Position numbers and translations under genes: made by a program
Assembly: GCF_963678635.1 (NCBI RefSeq)
Contig: NC_087064.1
Coordinates: forward strand, 46,547,346-46,611,345
Origin: Symsagittifera roscoffensis
Taxonomy: Eukaryota; Xenacoelomorpha; Acoela; Convolutidae
Direction: 5' to 3'
Length of the DNA: 64,000 bases
The notes under the pieces: model-generated
Database searches by the model: none
Told to the model about the DNA's origin: nothing
The model's input: the letters and a program-made list of their open reading frames with translations, nothing else
Shown: positions 9,301-18,484 of the stretch, in pieces
How positions within the stretch are numbered: the stretch's first letter is position 1
Layout of the letters: each line of letters begins with the position of its first letter

Positions 9301-11100
9301 TCTGCGTGATTTTAATGGAGTGATTGTTTTTCTTTCTAAATTATGTCCTAAAAATTTAACTCGTGTTAAAAAGAAGTGTGATTTATCGGGGGCGGCCTTC
9401 AGATTTTCGTTCTGAAGTATTTTGTGATAGTGTTCTAAAACATTGAACATTTCTTCTTTTGTCTGTGATTGCATAAAAACATCGTCTAAATAGGTGATTG
9501 CGTTTTTCTTGAGTATTAGTGGTCTAAAAATCTTGCTCATGAAAGCTGAAAATGCTGCTGGTCCTATGGATATTCCATAGAATAGGCGGTTAAATTCATA
9601 TTGTTGATTTCCATTAACAATTTGTGTTAAGCGTCGCGATTGTTCATCTAGTGGGATTTAATTGTATGCACTATTCATATCTGCGGTAGTAAAGTATTTT
9701 CCGTTTATTTTTGTTAAAATAACTTCTATTGGTTCAATAGGCCAATTGCATTTTGATTCGTCTATTAGTGAATTAAGATATCTAGCGCCTAGAACTATTT
9801 TTAATGATTCTCCTTTTGCTAGGATGATAACAGGGTTGATAAATGTGTTACCTTTTGGTTGTTCTTCTTTGTTTACCGGTGAGATAATTTTGTATTGTTC
9901 TAAAATATCGAGTAATCTGTTCACTTTATCGTGTAAATGAATTGGTACTTTACTTGCTCTTTGTTTTTTGAAAACTGCGTCAGGTTTTAATGGGAGATGT
10001 AGTGATGAACTGATTTTGCCAACATCAAATTTGGATGTTGCATAGACTGATGAATATTTTATTAGCTGTTTGGCTAACTTATCAAATTCATCTTGTGTTA
10101 TTTGTGAATGTTGGAAGTTAAACATTGTTAAAAATTTCTGTTGATCGTCTGTATAGTTATTTATGTTGAATGTAGGTTTGAAATATGGGGTTTTTGTGAA
10201 ATAATCTGTATTTCTTTTTTCATTACTTATTATATTATTTATGGATAATTCTTCATTAAGAATTGTGGATTGACAAATATCTAATAATTGGAGTATATTA
10301 TTTACGCGGTATGCTTTTTCATTTATTGGTGATATCGTAGCGTTGGTTTTGCAATATCCTAAAAGTCCTAAGGGTAATGTTACTTGATACGGTGTATTGT
10401 TGTATACATGTAACGAAATAATATCTGAATTCGACTTTTTCAAATATTTTATGGATGAAATTGTGATTTTGAAAAACTTATGGATAGGTTTGAATTCAAA
10501 GTCTGACATATAGAGTTGTTGTTTATTTTGATTTTTATCATATTGGTGAACTTGTTTTATTGAAAAATTATATATGTTTCCTGATAGTGGTTTCAGGTGT
10601 TTTCTTTGTTGGTTATATATTGGATAAAATTTTGAAAAGAATGGTGGTTGTTTATTTAATCTTTGAAAAAATGTTAGGGATGTGTCTTTTGTTTTTGTGT
10701 ACTTATCTTTGATTAGTATTTTACTATTCAAGATGTTGATTGTTGGTATAAATTTAGAGATAAATGGTATTCCAATGATATTGTGTTTAACATCAGTGAT
10801 ATGAAATATTTGTTTAAATGGTTTATTTAAAATTTTATTTTGTTCTATTGTTCTTGTGGGGAGAAGAAATAATTGAACTTTTCCATAGTTTAACAATGTT
10901 GATCCTTGTGCTGTTGCTAGTTTACTGGAGGTTGCAAGAAGTGTTAATTTTGGGTGTAATGTTTTTATCTCATTCCATGTGGGAATGTTTATTATGTTTG
11001 ATTCTGCTCCTGAATCAATTAAAAAATCAATTTCAAGATCTGGTGGTTGGAATTCTTTGTTTCTTGGACTTTCTAAAAGAAATGGTATTGTCCAAATTTT
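9211..11100 (-). pseudogene. pol: pol: aspartic protease and reverse transcriptase
   Basis: It follows gag in the same frame after a TAA at 11101-11103. The protease active site is LIDSGAESN (Asp-Ser-Gly at 11016-11008), and the flap/C-terminal motif NIIGIPFI lies near 10.78 kb. About 120 residues of poorly conserved linker lead to RT (LPLKPDAVFKKQRASKVPIH at about 10.0 kb, then FTTADMNSAYN). A TAA at 9658-9660 sits where the family has Gln after AYN, and the same frame then continues through FNRLFYGISIGPAAF to the catalytic YLDD box (9492-9481). The frame is lost near 9300. Apart from the stop, every RT motif is in good order. Confidence 0.88.
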
Positions 11101-13412
11101 TTATTTGGGTTGTTCTTTTTGTATATTTTGATAGATGTGATTTGTATTCAAGCATTTTGTTTTGTCTTTTTCATTGGATTTATTTACAGTGTTGATTTCG
11201 TTAGTTTCTTGTGCCGTTTGTGTAGTATGGATGGGTTCAATATAATAATTGGGAAGGAGTTCTAATTGATTTTCATATATATGTGATGAAAAAGGTTGTT
11301 CGTATATAATAGGTTCGTAGTCATTTTTGACTGCTATCATATTGATGGAGATAGTGTTTTCTGTATCACTTTCTGAATCTGATGATCCACAGTTTATTTG
11401 ATTTAGTTGTAGTTCGTCATTTACTGTGTCATCAATACCTGGGGGGTCTGATGTTGTTTCTGGATTTGATTGTACTTGATTAATATGTCTTTGATGTTTA
11501 GGTGTACTACTTCTGTGGCGATTGTTAGAATTATTATACTGGTTATTATTTCTGTGTGGTGATTGGGAATAATTTCTATAACGATTATTATAACTTGAAT
11601 GTCGATTTTGTGAATTGTTTTGTGATCGGTTTTGATAATTATCGTTTGATCTGTGATGATTTGATCTGTTATATGAGTTATTCCTTGATCGATTGTTTGG
11701 GTAATTCTGATTACGGTTGTTTGAATAACTTCTATTGCGATTATTTGAATAGTTCCTGTTTCTATTATATGATGAGTTTCGTGACTGATTGTTTGGATAG
11801 TATTTATTCCTCGATTGGGAATTAGATCTAGAAACAAATTGTGTTGTATTTGAATTTGATCTGGAGTAGTTATTTCGACTATTTGGTCTATTGTAATGAT
11901 TTTGTGAAGAATTTTGTGTATTTCTTCGTTCTGGTGATCTTCCTCTATAACTTGAGTTATATGGTGATTGAATTCTCAAGTAATTGGTATTGTTCGGAAG
12001 TGGTTTTCCTGAACTGTTGTTGCTGTATACATTTTTGTTTGGTAGATTTTGATCTTTCTTCATGTATTGATAGAATGATTTATTTGGTTCTTTATATTTT
12101 TGAGGTTTGTTTTGATTGTCCTGTTGTTTTTGTCTACATTCAGAAATACTATGTCCGTATCGTCGGCAATAATTACACCATTTTTTGAAAGATGGTTTGC
12201 CTTTAAAGTTTGGGTGTTTTTCATAAATATTGAGTATTTCAGTGATTTGTTCAACGAGGTCTGTATCTGATTCCTGTATATTGTTGATATTTGTGGTATT
12301 TGTTTCAATTCGATTAACATATTGTAATTTCAGATTTTCTGTTTCTTCAAGTTTCATTGTGATTTCCGCTTGCTTTAGTTTGTCTACTAGTTTTCGAAAA
12401 TCTAAATCTGGCTCTCGAATTGAGGAGGGATGGGATGCTCTCTTTTTTATTGCTATTTTCCTTAATTGAGGTGTTAAGGTCATCATTAAGATTTCTGTCA
12501 TTTTTGTGTTTTTATAGTCGTGTGTATTTAATGAATATGCTTTTTGAACTAGTGTTTCGATACGTACTGCTAGTTGTTTGATGATTTCATTTGGTAATCT
12601 GCGAATTTCATTACATAAAACTCTTTGTTGTTGTTTATTTCTCTCGGAGTCAAACATTTTTGAAACTTCTTGTGTAAATCTTTTCCAATTTGATTTTATT
12701 TCTATAGGCAATACTGAAAACCATTTTTGGGCTGCGCGTCTAAGGTTGTCTGTATCAACGCTGTGCGTCGATGTATCCAATTTTGATGTAGTGGCGTATT
12801 AATTGGTTCAGGTCCTATATTTAAAATTAAATTTGCTGTTACTGCATTTAAATAATCTTCTACAGAATATTCAGGGTCTGTTCCTGTGAATACCATTAAA
12901 GGTTTATTTGATGTTATTGATGATCCACCCATAAGGTATGGATTCATTGTCATTTGTAATGATTCTGCGGCATTTGGCATTTGTGAAAAATTTGAAAGTT
13001 GATTTTTTGTTATTTCGTGTTGTTGAAGGTAATATGGGAGTGGTATTTCATTTTGCATTTTAGTTGGTTGATACAAGTGGGTGATCATTGGGTTTGGTGG
13101 CTGAATTGGTTGAAAAGATTGTGTATTAGTTGGGTTTTGCATTTGTATTGGTTGTTGATTTTGTGTATCTGTTGGATGTGGAGAAAAAATTCTATGATAT
13201 GTATGTGGTTTTTGCATTCCTTGTCCGCGATATTCTTGAGTATATGGTGCAAATATATCTGGTTGTAAATAATCATCATCAGAGGATAGATAATCCGTTT
13301 GATGAGGTGCTTGTTTTTTATTTTTATTCTGTTGAAAGAATGGGTAATTTTCACTACGATCCTGTGGAGGATGTGAATTAGTTTGAAAATTTACTGAGTT
13401 GGTTGTTGCCAT
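11101..13412 (-). pseudogene. gag: gag: capsid and CCHC nucleocapsid, one frame break
   Basis: The N-terminal frame (ATG at 13412, to 12702) is Pro/Gln/Asn-rich and leads into a capsid-like region (FTGTDPEYSVEDYLNAV). The second frame (to 11101) continues with AAQKWFSVLPIEIKSNW, typical of Ty3/gypsy capsids, so the frame changes near 12750. A single zinc knuckle CNYCRRYGHSISEC (C-X2-C-X4-H-X4-C, about 12177-12136) is followed by some 200 residues of Asn/Arg/Ser/Tyr repeats (units such as YNRNRNYSNN), likely RNA-binding and disordered, and an acidic end. Total coding length is about 770 codons. It ends with a lone TAA in the same frame as protease, so read-through or a secondary stop mutation would decide Gag-Pol synthesis. 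Confidence 0.85.
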
Positions 13413-13435
13413 TGGATTATCCCAATATTGAGATC

Positions 13436-14701
13436 TTATCTGATTATTATTTTTTTTTGTGGGGGATAGTTTGTTTTTGATGAATGTGCGTAATTATAAT
13501 TGTGTTCCGCAAAAGTGTTTCTTGTGAACGTTCTGCGTGTTTTTGATGGTACTGTCATGGGTCTATATGTTTGATAATCCATTTGTGAATATTTTGGAGC
13601 AACCGAGGGTTTAACGGTTGATTGTAAGGTTACTTGTGCTAGTGAAGTGTTTGTATTTTTTGGTGTTGTTAAATTTGGACGTATTGGTGAAATACTTTGT
13701 TGTGTAGTTGTTTGGACGATTTCTTCATTTATGAAGTGTGATGGTGTTTGAATATCTTGTTGAGTGAGGTTTCTAGTTCCATTAAGGTTTTCATTGTGTA
13801 TGACGGTCGAATTTAAACTGTTATTTCGCGTATCAGGTAAAAATGTATTGAAGTTTAATGGTGTTGCATCAATGGTTAATGGTACTACTCTTACATAATC
13901 TCTTGCATAAGATATTGTACTTATTGCTTGACTTGAGATTGATTGTGGGATATTTATGAATGCATGATGAGACCATTCGGGGTCCCAAACGTAGTCTGAC
14001 TGTTCTGTGAGGGCGGTATCATCGTTTGAATTTTGAGGTCTGAAATTTTTTCCTGCTTGTGAAATTAAATCTATTTTATGTGTGAAATAATCTATTATAA
14101 ACCATGCCAAAATTTTTTGTAAGTCATGTTTTGTATTTTGTGAAACTTCATCTTTAGTGAAATTTTCTTTAATTATATGTAGGAAAGTTGAAAATAGTGT
14201 GATTTCATGTCGTACTCTTATATGTTTGGATGTCTCTGTCGGTGAGACATTTGAGATTGGGTTTTCGTTTTCTAATATTGAAATATGACTGTATATTATT
14301 GCAAAAACTTCATTAGTAAATATGGAGTTTGCTCTTTGTGAGTTATGATATTGTATGCTTTTTATGTATTCTAAGAATACTTTTGAAAATTCTAAGTCAA
14401 GATCGTCTGTTTGAATTACATATTTGCGGTGATTCGGGTTTGGTGTACTGAATTCTATGGTGTAGATTCCGTATTGTTGTGTTAAATTACATATATCTTT
14501 CAGATAGTGATCAATAATTTGTCTTTTTATTTTTACATCTGGGAACTCTGCTTTACATGGGCTGATTCCGGGTTCAAACAAATTTAGGAGAAAATTCTTG
14601 CAAAGATCATATTGTCCTCTATTATCGGGTGCATCTACGAGGAAGGGGTAGATATCGTCATCATCTGGACTATCTTCACTTGGAGTGTGTGTTTGGCTCA
14701 T
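13436..14701 (-). CDS. ORF B: unrecognised 421-aa protein upstream of gag
   Basis: An intact ATG-started ORF. The N-terminus is very acidic (EDSPDDDDIYPF). Residues 25-260 look globular and alpha-helical (LCKNFLLNLFEPG, QKILAWFIIDYFTHKI). The last 150 residues are Thr/Ser/Pro/Gln-rich and end basic (QKKIIIR). I see no zinc knuckle, protease or polymerase motif and recognise no family. It starts 26 nt inside ORF A and ends 24 bp before the gag ATG, so it belongs to a compact gene block. It could be a matrix-like or accessory protein. Ordinary Ty3/gypsy elements have nothing here. Confidence 0.7.
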   Translation of the reverse strand: MSQTHTPSEDSPDDDDIYPFLVDAPDNRGQYDLCKNFLLNLFEPGISPCKAEFPDVKIKRQIIDHYLKDICNLTQQYGIYTIEFSTPNPNHRKYVIQTDDLDLEFSKVFLEYIKSIQYHNSQRANSIFTNEVFAIIYSHISILENENPISNVSPTETSKHIRVRHEITLFSTFLHIIKENFTKDEVSQNTKHDLQKILAWFIIDYFTHKIDLISQAGKNFRPQNSNDDTALTEQSDYVWDPEWSHHAFINIPQSISSQAISTISYARDYVRVVPLTIDATPLNFNTFLPDTRNNSLNSTVIHNENLNGTRNLTQQDIQTPSHFINEEIVQTTTQQSISPIRPNLTTPKNTNTSLAQVTLQSTVKPSVAPKYSQMDYQTYRPMTVPSKTRRTFTRNTFAEHNYNYAHSSKTNYPPQKKIIIR

Positions 14702-15143
14702 TTTTTCGTTTAATGACTGTTAATAGGTAATTATCGATGTGTCTAATTGGTTGATTCCAATTATACAAGTGTACTGGTTTGTGTTTATATTGCTTTTTTA
14801 TTCTTCTTTTTACTCTTTTTGATGAATTTGAAGTTGTTTCTGAGTCGGAAAAATATAATTGATCGTGAATGGGGCAATTTTTATCAATGGATTCTTTTAA
14901 TTTAAAAAGTTCGTCTAAATTGCTGGCTTCTGATTCTGAAAATGCGTATCTATTTTTTGAAAATCTTTTTCGTGTTATTTGTCTTTGTTTGGTTATTATT
15001 TTCCTTTTTAGTGTTTGTCGTTTTGTTTTGATATATCCAACTGTTTGTGTATGAGGTGTGATTACAAGGTCGTATTTTTTGTTATCCATTTCACAGTTGT
15101 TCAAAACGATTGTTTGTTTGTTTCCTAGATTTTTAAATGACAT
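14676..15143 (-). CDS. ORF A: small basic protein (155 aa), unrecognised
   Basis: The first ATG-started ORF after the leader. It is strongly basic, with Lys/Arg clusters such as KTKRQTLKRK and KRVKRRIKKQYKHK that would serve as nuclear-localisation or nucleic-acid-binding patches, separated by an acidic Ser/Glu stretch (SESEASNLDELFKLKES). It has two Cys only and no recognisable fold. The 3' end overlaps ORF B by 26 nt in another frame. Its place as the 5'-most gene and its basic charge suggest a regulatory or RNA-binding accessory factor; this is inference only. Confidence 0.55.
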   Translation of the reverse strand: MSFKNLGNKQTIVLNNCEMDNKKYDLVITPHTQTVGYIKTKRQTLKRKIITKQRQITRKRFSKNRYAFSESEASNLDELFKLKESIDKNCPIHDQLYFSDSETTSNSSKRVKRRIKKQYKHKPVHLYNWNQPIRHIDNYLLTVIKRKNEPNTHSK

Positions 15144-16058
15144 AAGGTTTAGGATAACGGATGCAAAAAGTTGTTAGATGATTTCTATTTTCTTAAACTG
15201 TTATTTCTTACGATTTTTTGGTTAGCTTAACCTGGGTCTATTTGTTCAGGGTTGGAGAGAAAAGTATATCGATTCCGATGAATGATTTTTTACTTTCTCG
15301 TGGCTATTATAAGCTAAGGTGTTAACTTATTTAATCTTACTTAGGGGTAGTGATTGTGTTCAAGGGTTGGAGAATAGTAAATCGATCCACAAGGTTCAGG
15401 TATAATTAGAACGCGAGTAGTTCGTTAGATTTTATTTTAAACTTACTAAGTCTAAGATTTATCCTGGGTCTAAGAGGAGGGTTCAAGCGAAGGATGAAAA
15501 ACCGAAGTTCTTCACTGTTTATCCTAATTTGAATGATTAGTTTTGTTCAAAAATTTCTATTAGTCTTGGGTTTTTTGATAAGGGTTGGATAGTGAATCGA
15601 CGTTTGAGGTCGTTAGACACTTGCTAAATGGGTGGGGGAGAACAAAATTGTTCTTTTTGATCCAAGGATAGGCCTTGATGATCAGGTTTTAAAATTAATA
15701 AAATAGAAAAATTTAATGTAGATCCAAGGATAAGCCTTGATGATCTGATTTTAAAATTATATTTTAAGTTTAAAATGGTTTAAATTGTTCAAAATGTTAG
15801 TTTTTGATATTTAGTGAGCTTATGATTGCTGTTATGTTTAGGTGATGAAGCTGGGACAATTGATGATTTTATGATTACTAACAATTTATTGTCATGCTAC
15901 TAATTTTTGTTTTGATTTTCAATAAATATTTTCCAAACATGTTTTATATAATACTGCAGAATTTAGGAAAACGATCTGAGATCTTTTTATCAATCGTTAT
16001 TGTATATTAATAATTTTGTTTAGCGCCTGAAATGATCATGAAGATTGGCTTCAAGATT
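15144..16058 (-). repeat. 5' leader of the giant element with internal repeats
   Basis: No convincing ORF. It contains diverged copies of a motif of the type AGGGTTGGAGA followed 10-15 bp later by ATCGAT (about 15248, 15362 and 15583), GGGTCTA-type motifs (15233, 15474), and a clean direct repeat of about 36 bp with GATCCAAGGATA and GCCTTGATGATC (starts 15659 and 15720). A primer-binding site should lie in this region but I could not identify one. Confidence 0.5.
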
Positions 16059-16405
16059 TTATGTTTGCAAATGAAAATCTAAATTCATTGCTAATAAAAT
16101 TCTAAATATAAAAGTTTGTGTTGGCTTTTGCCGTACTATCATATAACTATTTGGTAAGTTTCTACTTTGTCGTATGTCGTCTCTGGTTCGAGGTATTCTT
16201 CCAATTCCGGGTAGTTCTGTTATCGTTCGGAATATTGGCTCTGATCTATTGAGTCGTAGAGACATTTCGATTAAATTTTCGTCGTATAACATTTTGAAAA
16301 TGTTTTGTCTAAATTCTAATCTATTTTTGGTTAATTCTAAGCTATTAAGGTCTTGTTCGAGACTTATGGTCGCACCAGATGAGTTATGACCGATGTGGTT
16401 AACTC
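16059..16405 (-). CDS. Short coding-like frame in the leader/LTR region, unknown
   Basis: This minus-strand frame is open for about 115 codons, with the first ATG at 16292-16290 (77 codons to the TGA). It has balanced composition (LNRSEPIFRTITELPGIG and RIPRTRDDIRQSRNLP), less AT-biased than chance ORFs nearby. It lies upstream of ORF A, where an LTR or untranslated leader is expected. It could be an upstream ORF, a spliced leader exon for env-type genes, or chance. Confidence 0.25.
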
Positions 16406-16674
16406 ATAGAGTAATTTCGGATAGGGTACACCGTCTGTTCGTCACGCTATCTTATTTTCGGCCGGATAGATTCGTGCAATTTCTTAGTCTAATACCGATC
16501 CTAATCTTACTCTTATACTATCTAGTCTCAGGTTGTTTAACTAGTCTCTGCTAGGCTCAATAGATCTAGGGTATACTGGTTTATTGCGGCTGCTGAAGTT
16601 CTCTTGAGAGGCAACTAATTTCTAAGTTAAATTCAAATCTCTCTAGGTGCTGAAATTACAAGTAATTTCAGCAC
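16406..16674 (-). other. Putative 5' LTR segment and right end of element
   Basis: No ORF. On the minus strand it carries a TATAA-like box (AGTATAAGAG, about 16510-16520). At its right end is a 13-bp perfect inverted repeat (GTGCTGAAATTAC / GTAATTTCAGCAC, 16647-16674) that would begin the LTR with TG. The other LTR lies outside the window, so this is unconfirmed. Confidence 0.3.
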
Positions 16675-16790
16675 TTACAAATAAGTGGGTTGTTAGTTAG
16701 ATGGATCATGATTGGTTAATATTAAATACTTTACAGTGGTAAAATATCTAATTTATCCAATCATAAAATGTAGTTTAGATCAGGTTCCAA
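16675..16790. other. AT-rich flank before the assembly gap
   Basis: No ORF or repeat recognised. It contains two CAAT-like ATTGG/CCAAT motifs (about 16712 and 16757) near the gap. Confidence 0.4.
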
Positions 16791-16990
16791 NNNNNNNNNN
16801 NNNNNNNNNNNNNNNNNNNNNNNNNNNNNNNNNNNNNNNNNNNNNNNNNNNNNNNNNNNNNNNNNNNNNNNNNNNNNNNNNNNNNNNNNNNNNNNNNNNN
16901 NNNNNNNNNNNNNNNNNNNNNNNNNNNNNNNNNNNNNNNNNNNNNNNNNNNNNNNNNNNNNNNNNNNNNNNNNNNNNNNNNNNNNNNNNN
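16791..16990. other. Assembly gap (200 N)
   Basis: A run of exactly 200 N, a conventional length for a gap of unknown size. The true right boundary of the giant element and any upstream host exon could be hidden here. Confidence 0.99.
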
Positions 16991-17732
16991 CTGTTTCTTT
17001 AATTTTTGTGTAAAGCCTAGTTGTATCCGTTAAAAATACTTTTCAACTGAAAAGATGCAACTGAATTTAGATATTATGTATCAAGTTATAACAAGGTTGG
17101 GTTGCTCTACTCGTACATCAAGGCAAATCCAACATTTTGGTAACCATTAGTTTTCCAAATCTCGGTATCAAATACTAAATTTTAAAGTTTGAGTTGTAAA
17201 GGGAAAAATGCGACGAAGAAGCCTGCCTAACTTTAATACTGAGCAGTTTTGTTCCGTCTATTGATTAACTTGGAAAAAATTTTGTTCGGCACTGATAAAA
17301 AGCTGTCAGAATTAATTTTATTAAAAAAATAAATTGGTTCGTTTAAATATTTTTTTTCAGTTGCATAAAAAGCACCATTCGTGGCAAGAAGCAAATAACA
17401 CATATATGAAGTCAATAGCACTCCTAATTTTTTAAATGTTTTTGCGGATAGTCTTGCAAACCTTTAAAAAGTTTTTTTTTAATGATGTTTACTCCTACCT
17501 TGTGTTATCTGACTTTGCACAGTTGTTGTGAAATAGGCCCCGAGAAGGCGAAAAGGTTTCATTTGTTAACTATAGTTTTCTGACGCTAACCCAAGAACCA
17601 CTCAGTTAAAAGATACAAAATTTAAAAAAAGTTTAATTAGGATCGTTAGATAGACTATTCGGTGAACTTCTCTAGTCGTTTGATAGATCTTCGTTTCAAT
17701 TTTAATACTCCTGAAGGAACAGCGAGACGTAC
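16991..17732. other. AT-rich noncoding stretch
   Basis: Only short ORFs without coding character. No feature recognised. Confidence 0.4.
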
Positions 17733-17766
17733 AGCGAAATTTCAAGAAATTTCTTGAAATTTCGCT
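17733..17766. repeat. Perfect 34-bp palindrome
   Basis: AGCGAAATTTCAAGAAA is followed at once by its exact reverse complement with no spacer. The flanks (GACGTAC / GCATGTC) are also partly complementary. Confidence 0.9.
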
Positions 17767-17802
17767 GCATGTCTCTCTAGATTCTCTCGCTTTAGAGTTA
17801 AA

Positions 17803-17850
17803 CAAGACTGCTCTTATATCAGAGCTACTCCTTGAATGTCTCCACTGTCC
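17803..17850 (-). mobile_element. Degenerate end fragment of the Helentron-like family
   Basis: It begins CAAGACTGCTCTTATATCAG and continues with a TGAATGT...ACTGTCC pattern, matching the hairpin end of the full copies, then loses similarity. Confidence 0.5.
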
Positions 17851-17944
17851 TCTATCATCTATCACAAGCTTTTTGTTTCAAAAAACCTAATAGAAAAAAT
17901 GGCTAAATCAAAATGGATAAACTACATATGAAATTAAAATAGAA

Positions 17945-18452
17945 CAAGACTGCTCGTATCAGGGCGAAGCCCCGAATGTTCCGACTGCCTTTTAAGGTTT
18001 ATGGAGCTGTAAAAACATTAAAAAATTAAATAAACAAAATGAGTTTTTTTTTAGTTTGAATTTTTATGAAAATCATCCCCCCACACGCTATATAAAGTAC
18101 AAAAGGATAGATTTCGCTCCTTGTAACACATCAATTATGGCAAATCAGCTTCTTTCAACCAATTTAAAATGATTTCTAAGACGGATTAACTCTCCGCTTA
18201 CGCATTAATAGCGCGAAATATAATTGTACCAAATTGGCCAAAATGGCAATCTTTAAACCCCCGTAACTTAACGAAAAATGATCACAGGTAAAATATCTTT
18301 TCAAATTTGAGCTCAGGACAACAATACCTTTCGAATGATATTAAAAAATTCCGTCAAAAATGGCTAGTTAAAAAGTCGAAATTTGTCTGAAGAAAAAAAA
18401 AACCCACCCCGAGCACAAATATTCCGTTACTTTCGTACCGAAAGTCGGAACA
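17945..18452 (-). mobile_element. Helentron-like non-autonomous element, copy 1
   Basis: A full-length copy, reverse orientation. The hairpin end lies left (CAAGACTGCTCGTATCAGGG), with TGTTCCGACT just inside. The other end has the CTTTCG/CGAAAG mini-hairpin and the inverted copy AGTCGGAACA. Its right end is only about 32 bp before the splice acceptor of the first visible host exon. Confidence 0.75.
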
Positions 18453-18484
18453 CTAATTTAAATTCAATATAATACTTGTTGTAG

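Larger units (their letters stand above)
1..16674 (-). mobile_element. Giant env-bearing Ty3/gypsy-type retroelement (left end outside window)
   Basis: All large open frames from 16.3 kb down to position 1 read on the minus strand in the order leader, ORF A, ORF B, gag, pol, small hydrophobic ORFs, ORF X, env, ORF Y. Protease, RT, RNase H and integrase occur in that order, and the integrase has a GPY-type C-terminus, which fits Ty3/gypsy (Metaviridae). More than 16 kb is seen without reaching the far LTR, against 5-10 kb for usual members. The right boundary is placed at a short inverted repeat (16647-16674) and is uncertain, because no LTR pair can be compared. Several frame breaks and in-frame TAA codons show a defective copy or an error-prone assembly. 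Confidence 0.85.

Noticed and set aside
1-16674. Non-standard genetic code (TAA read as Gln)
   Set aside because: Frames also break by one-base shifts and other stops, and the host exons need ordinary stops and GT-AG introns; mutation or read-through explains the TAA codons better.
16712-17002. ORF running through the N gap
   Set aside because: Most of it is unknown bases.
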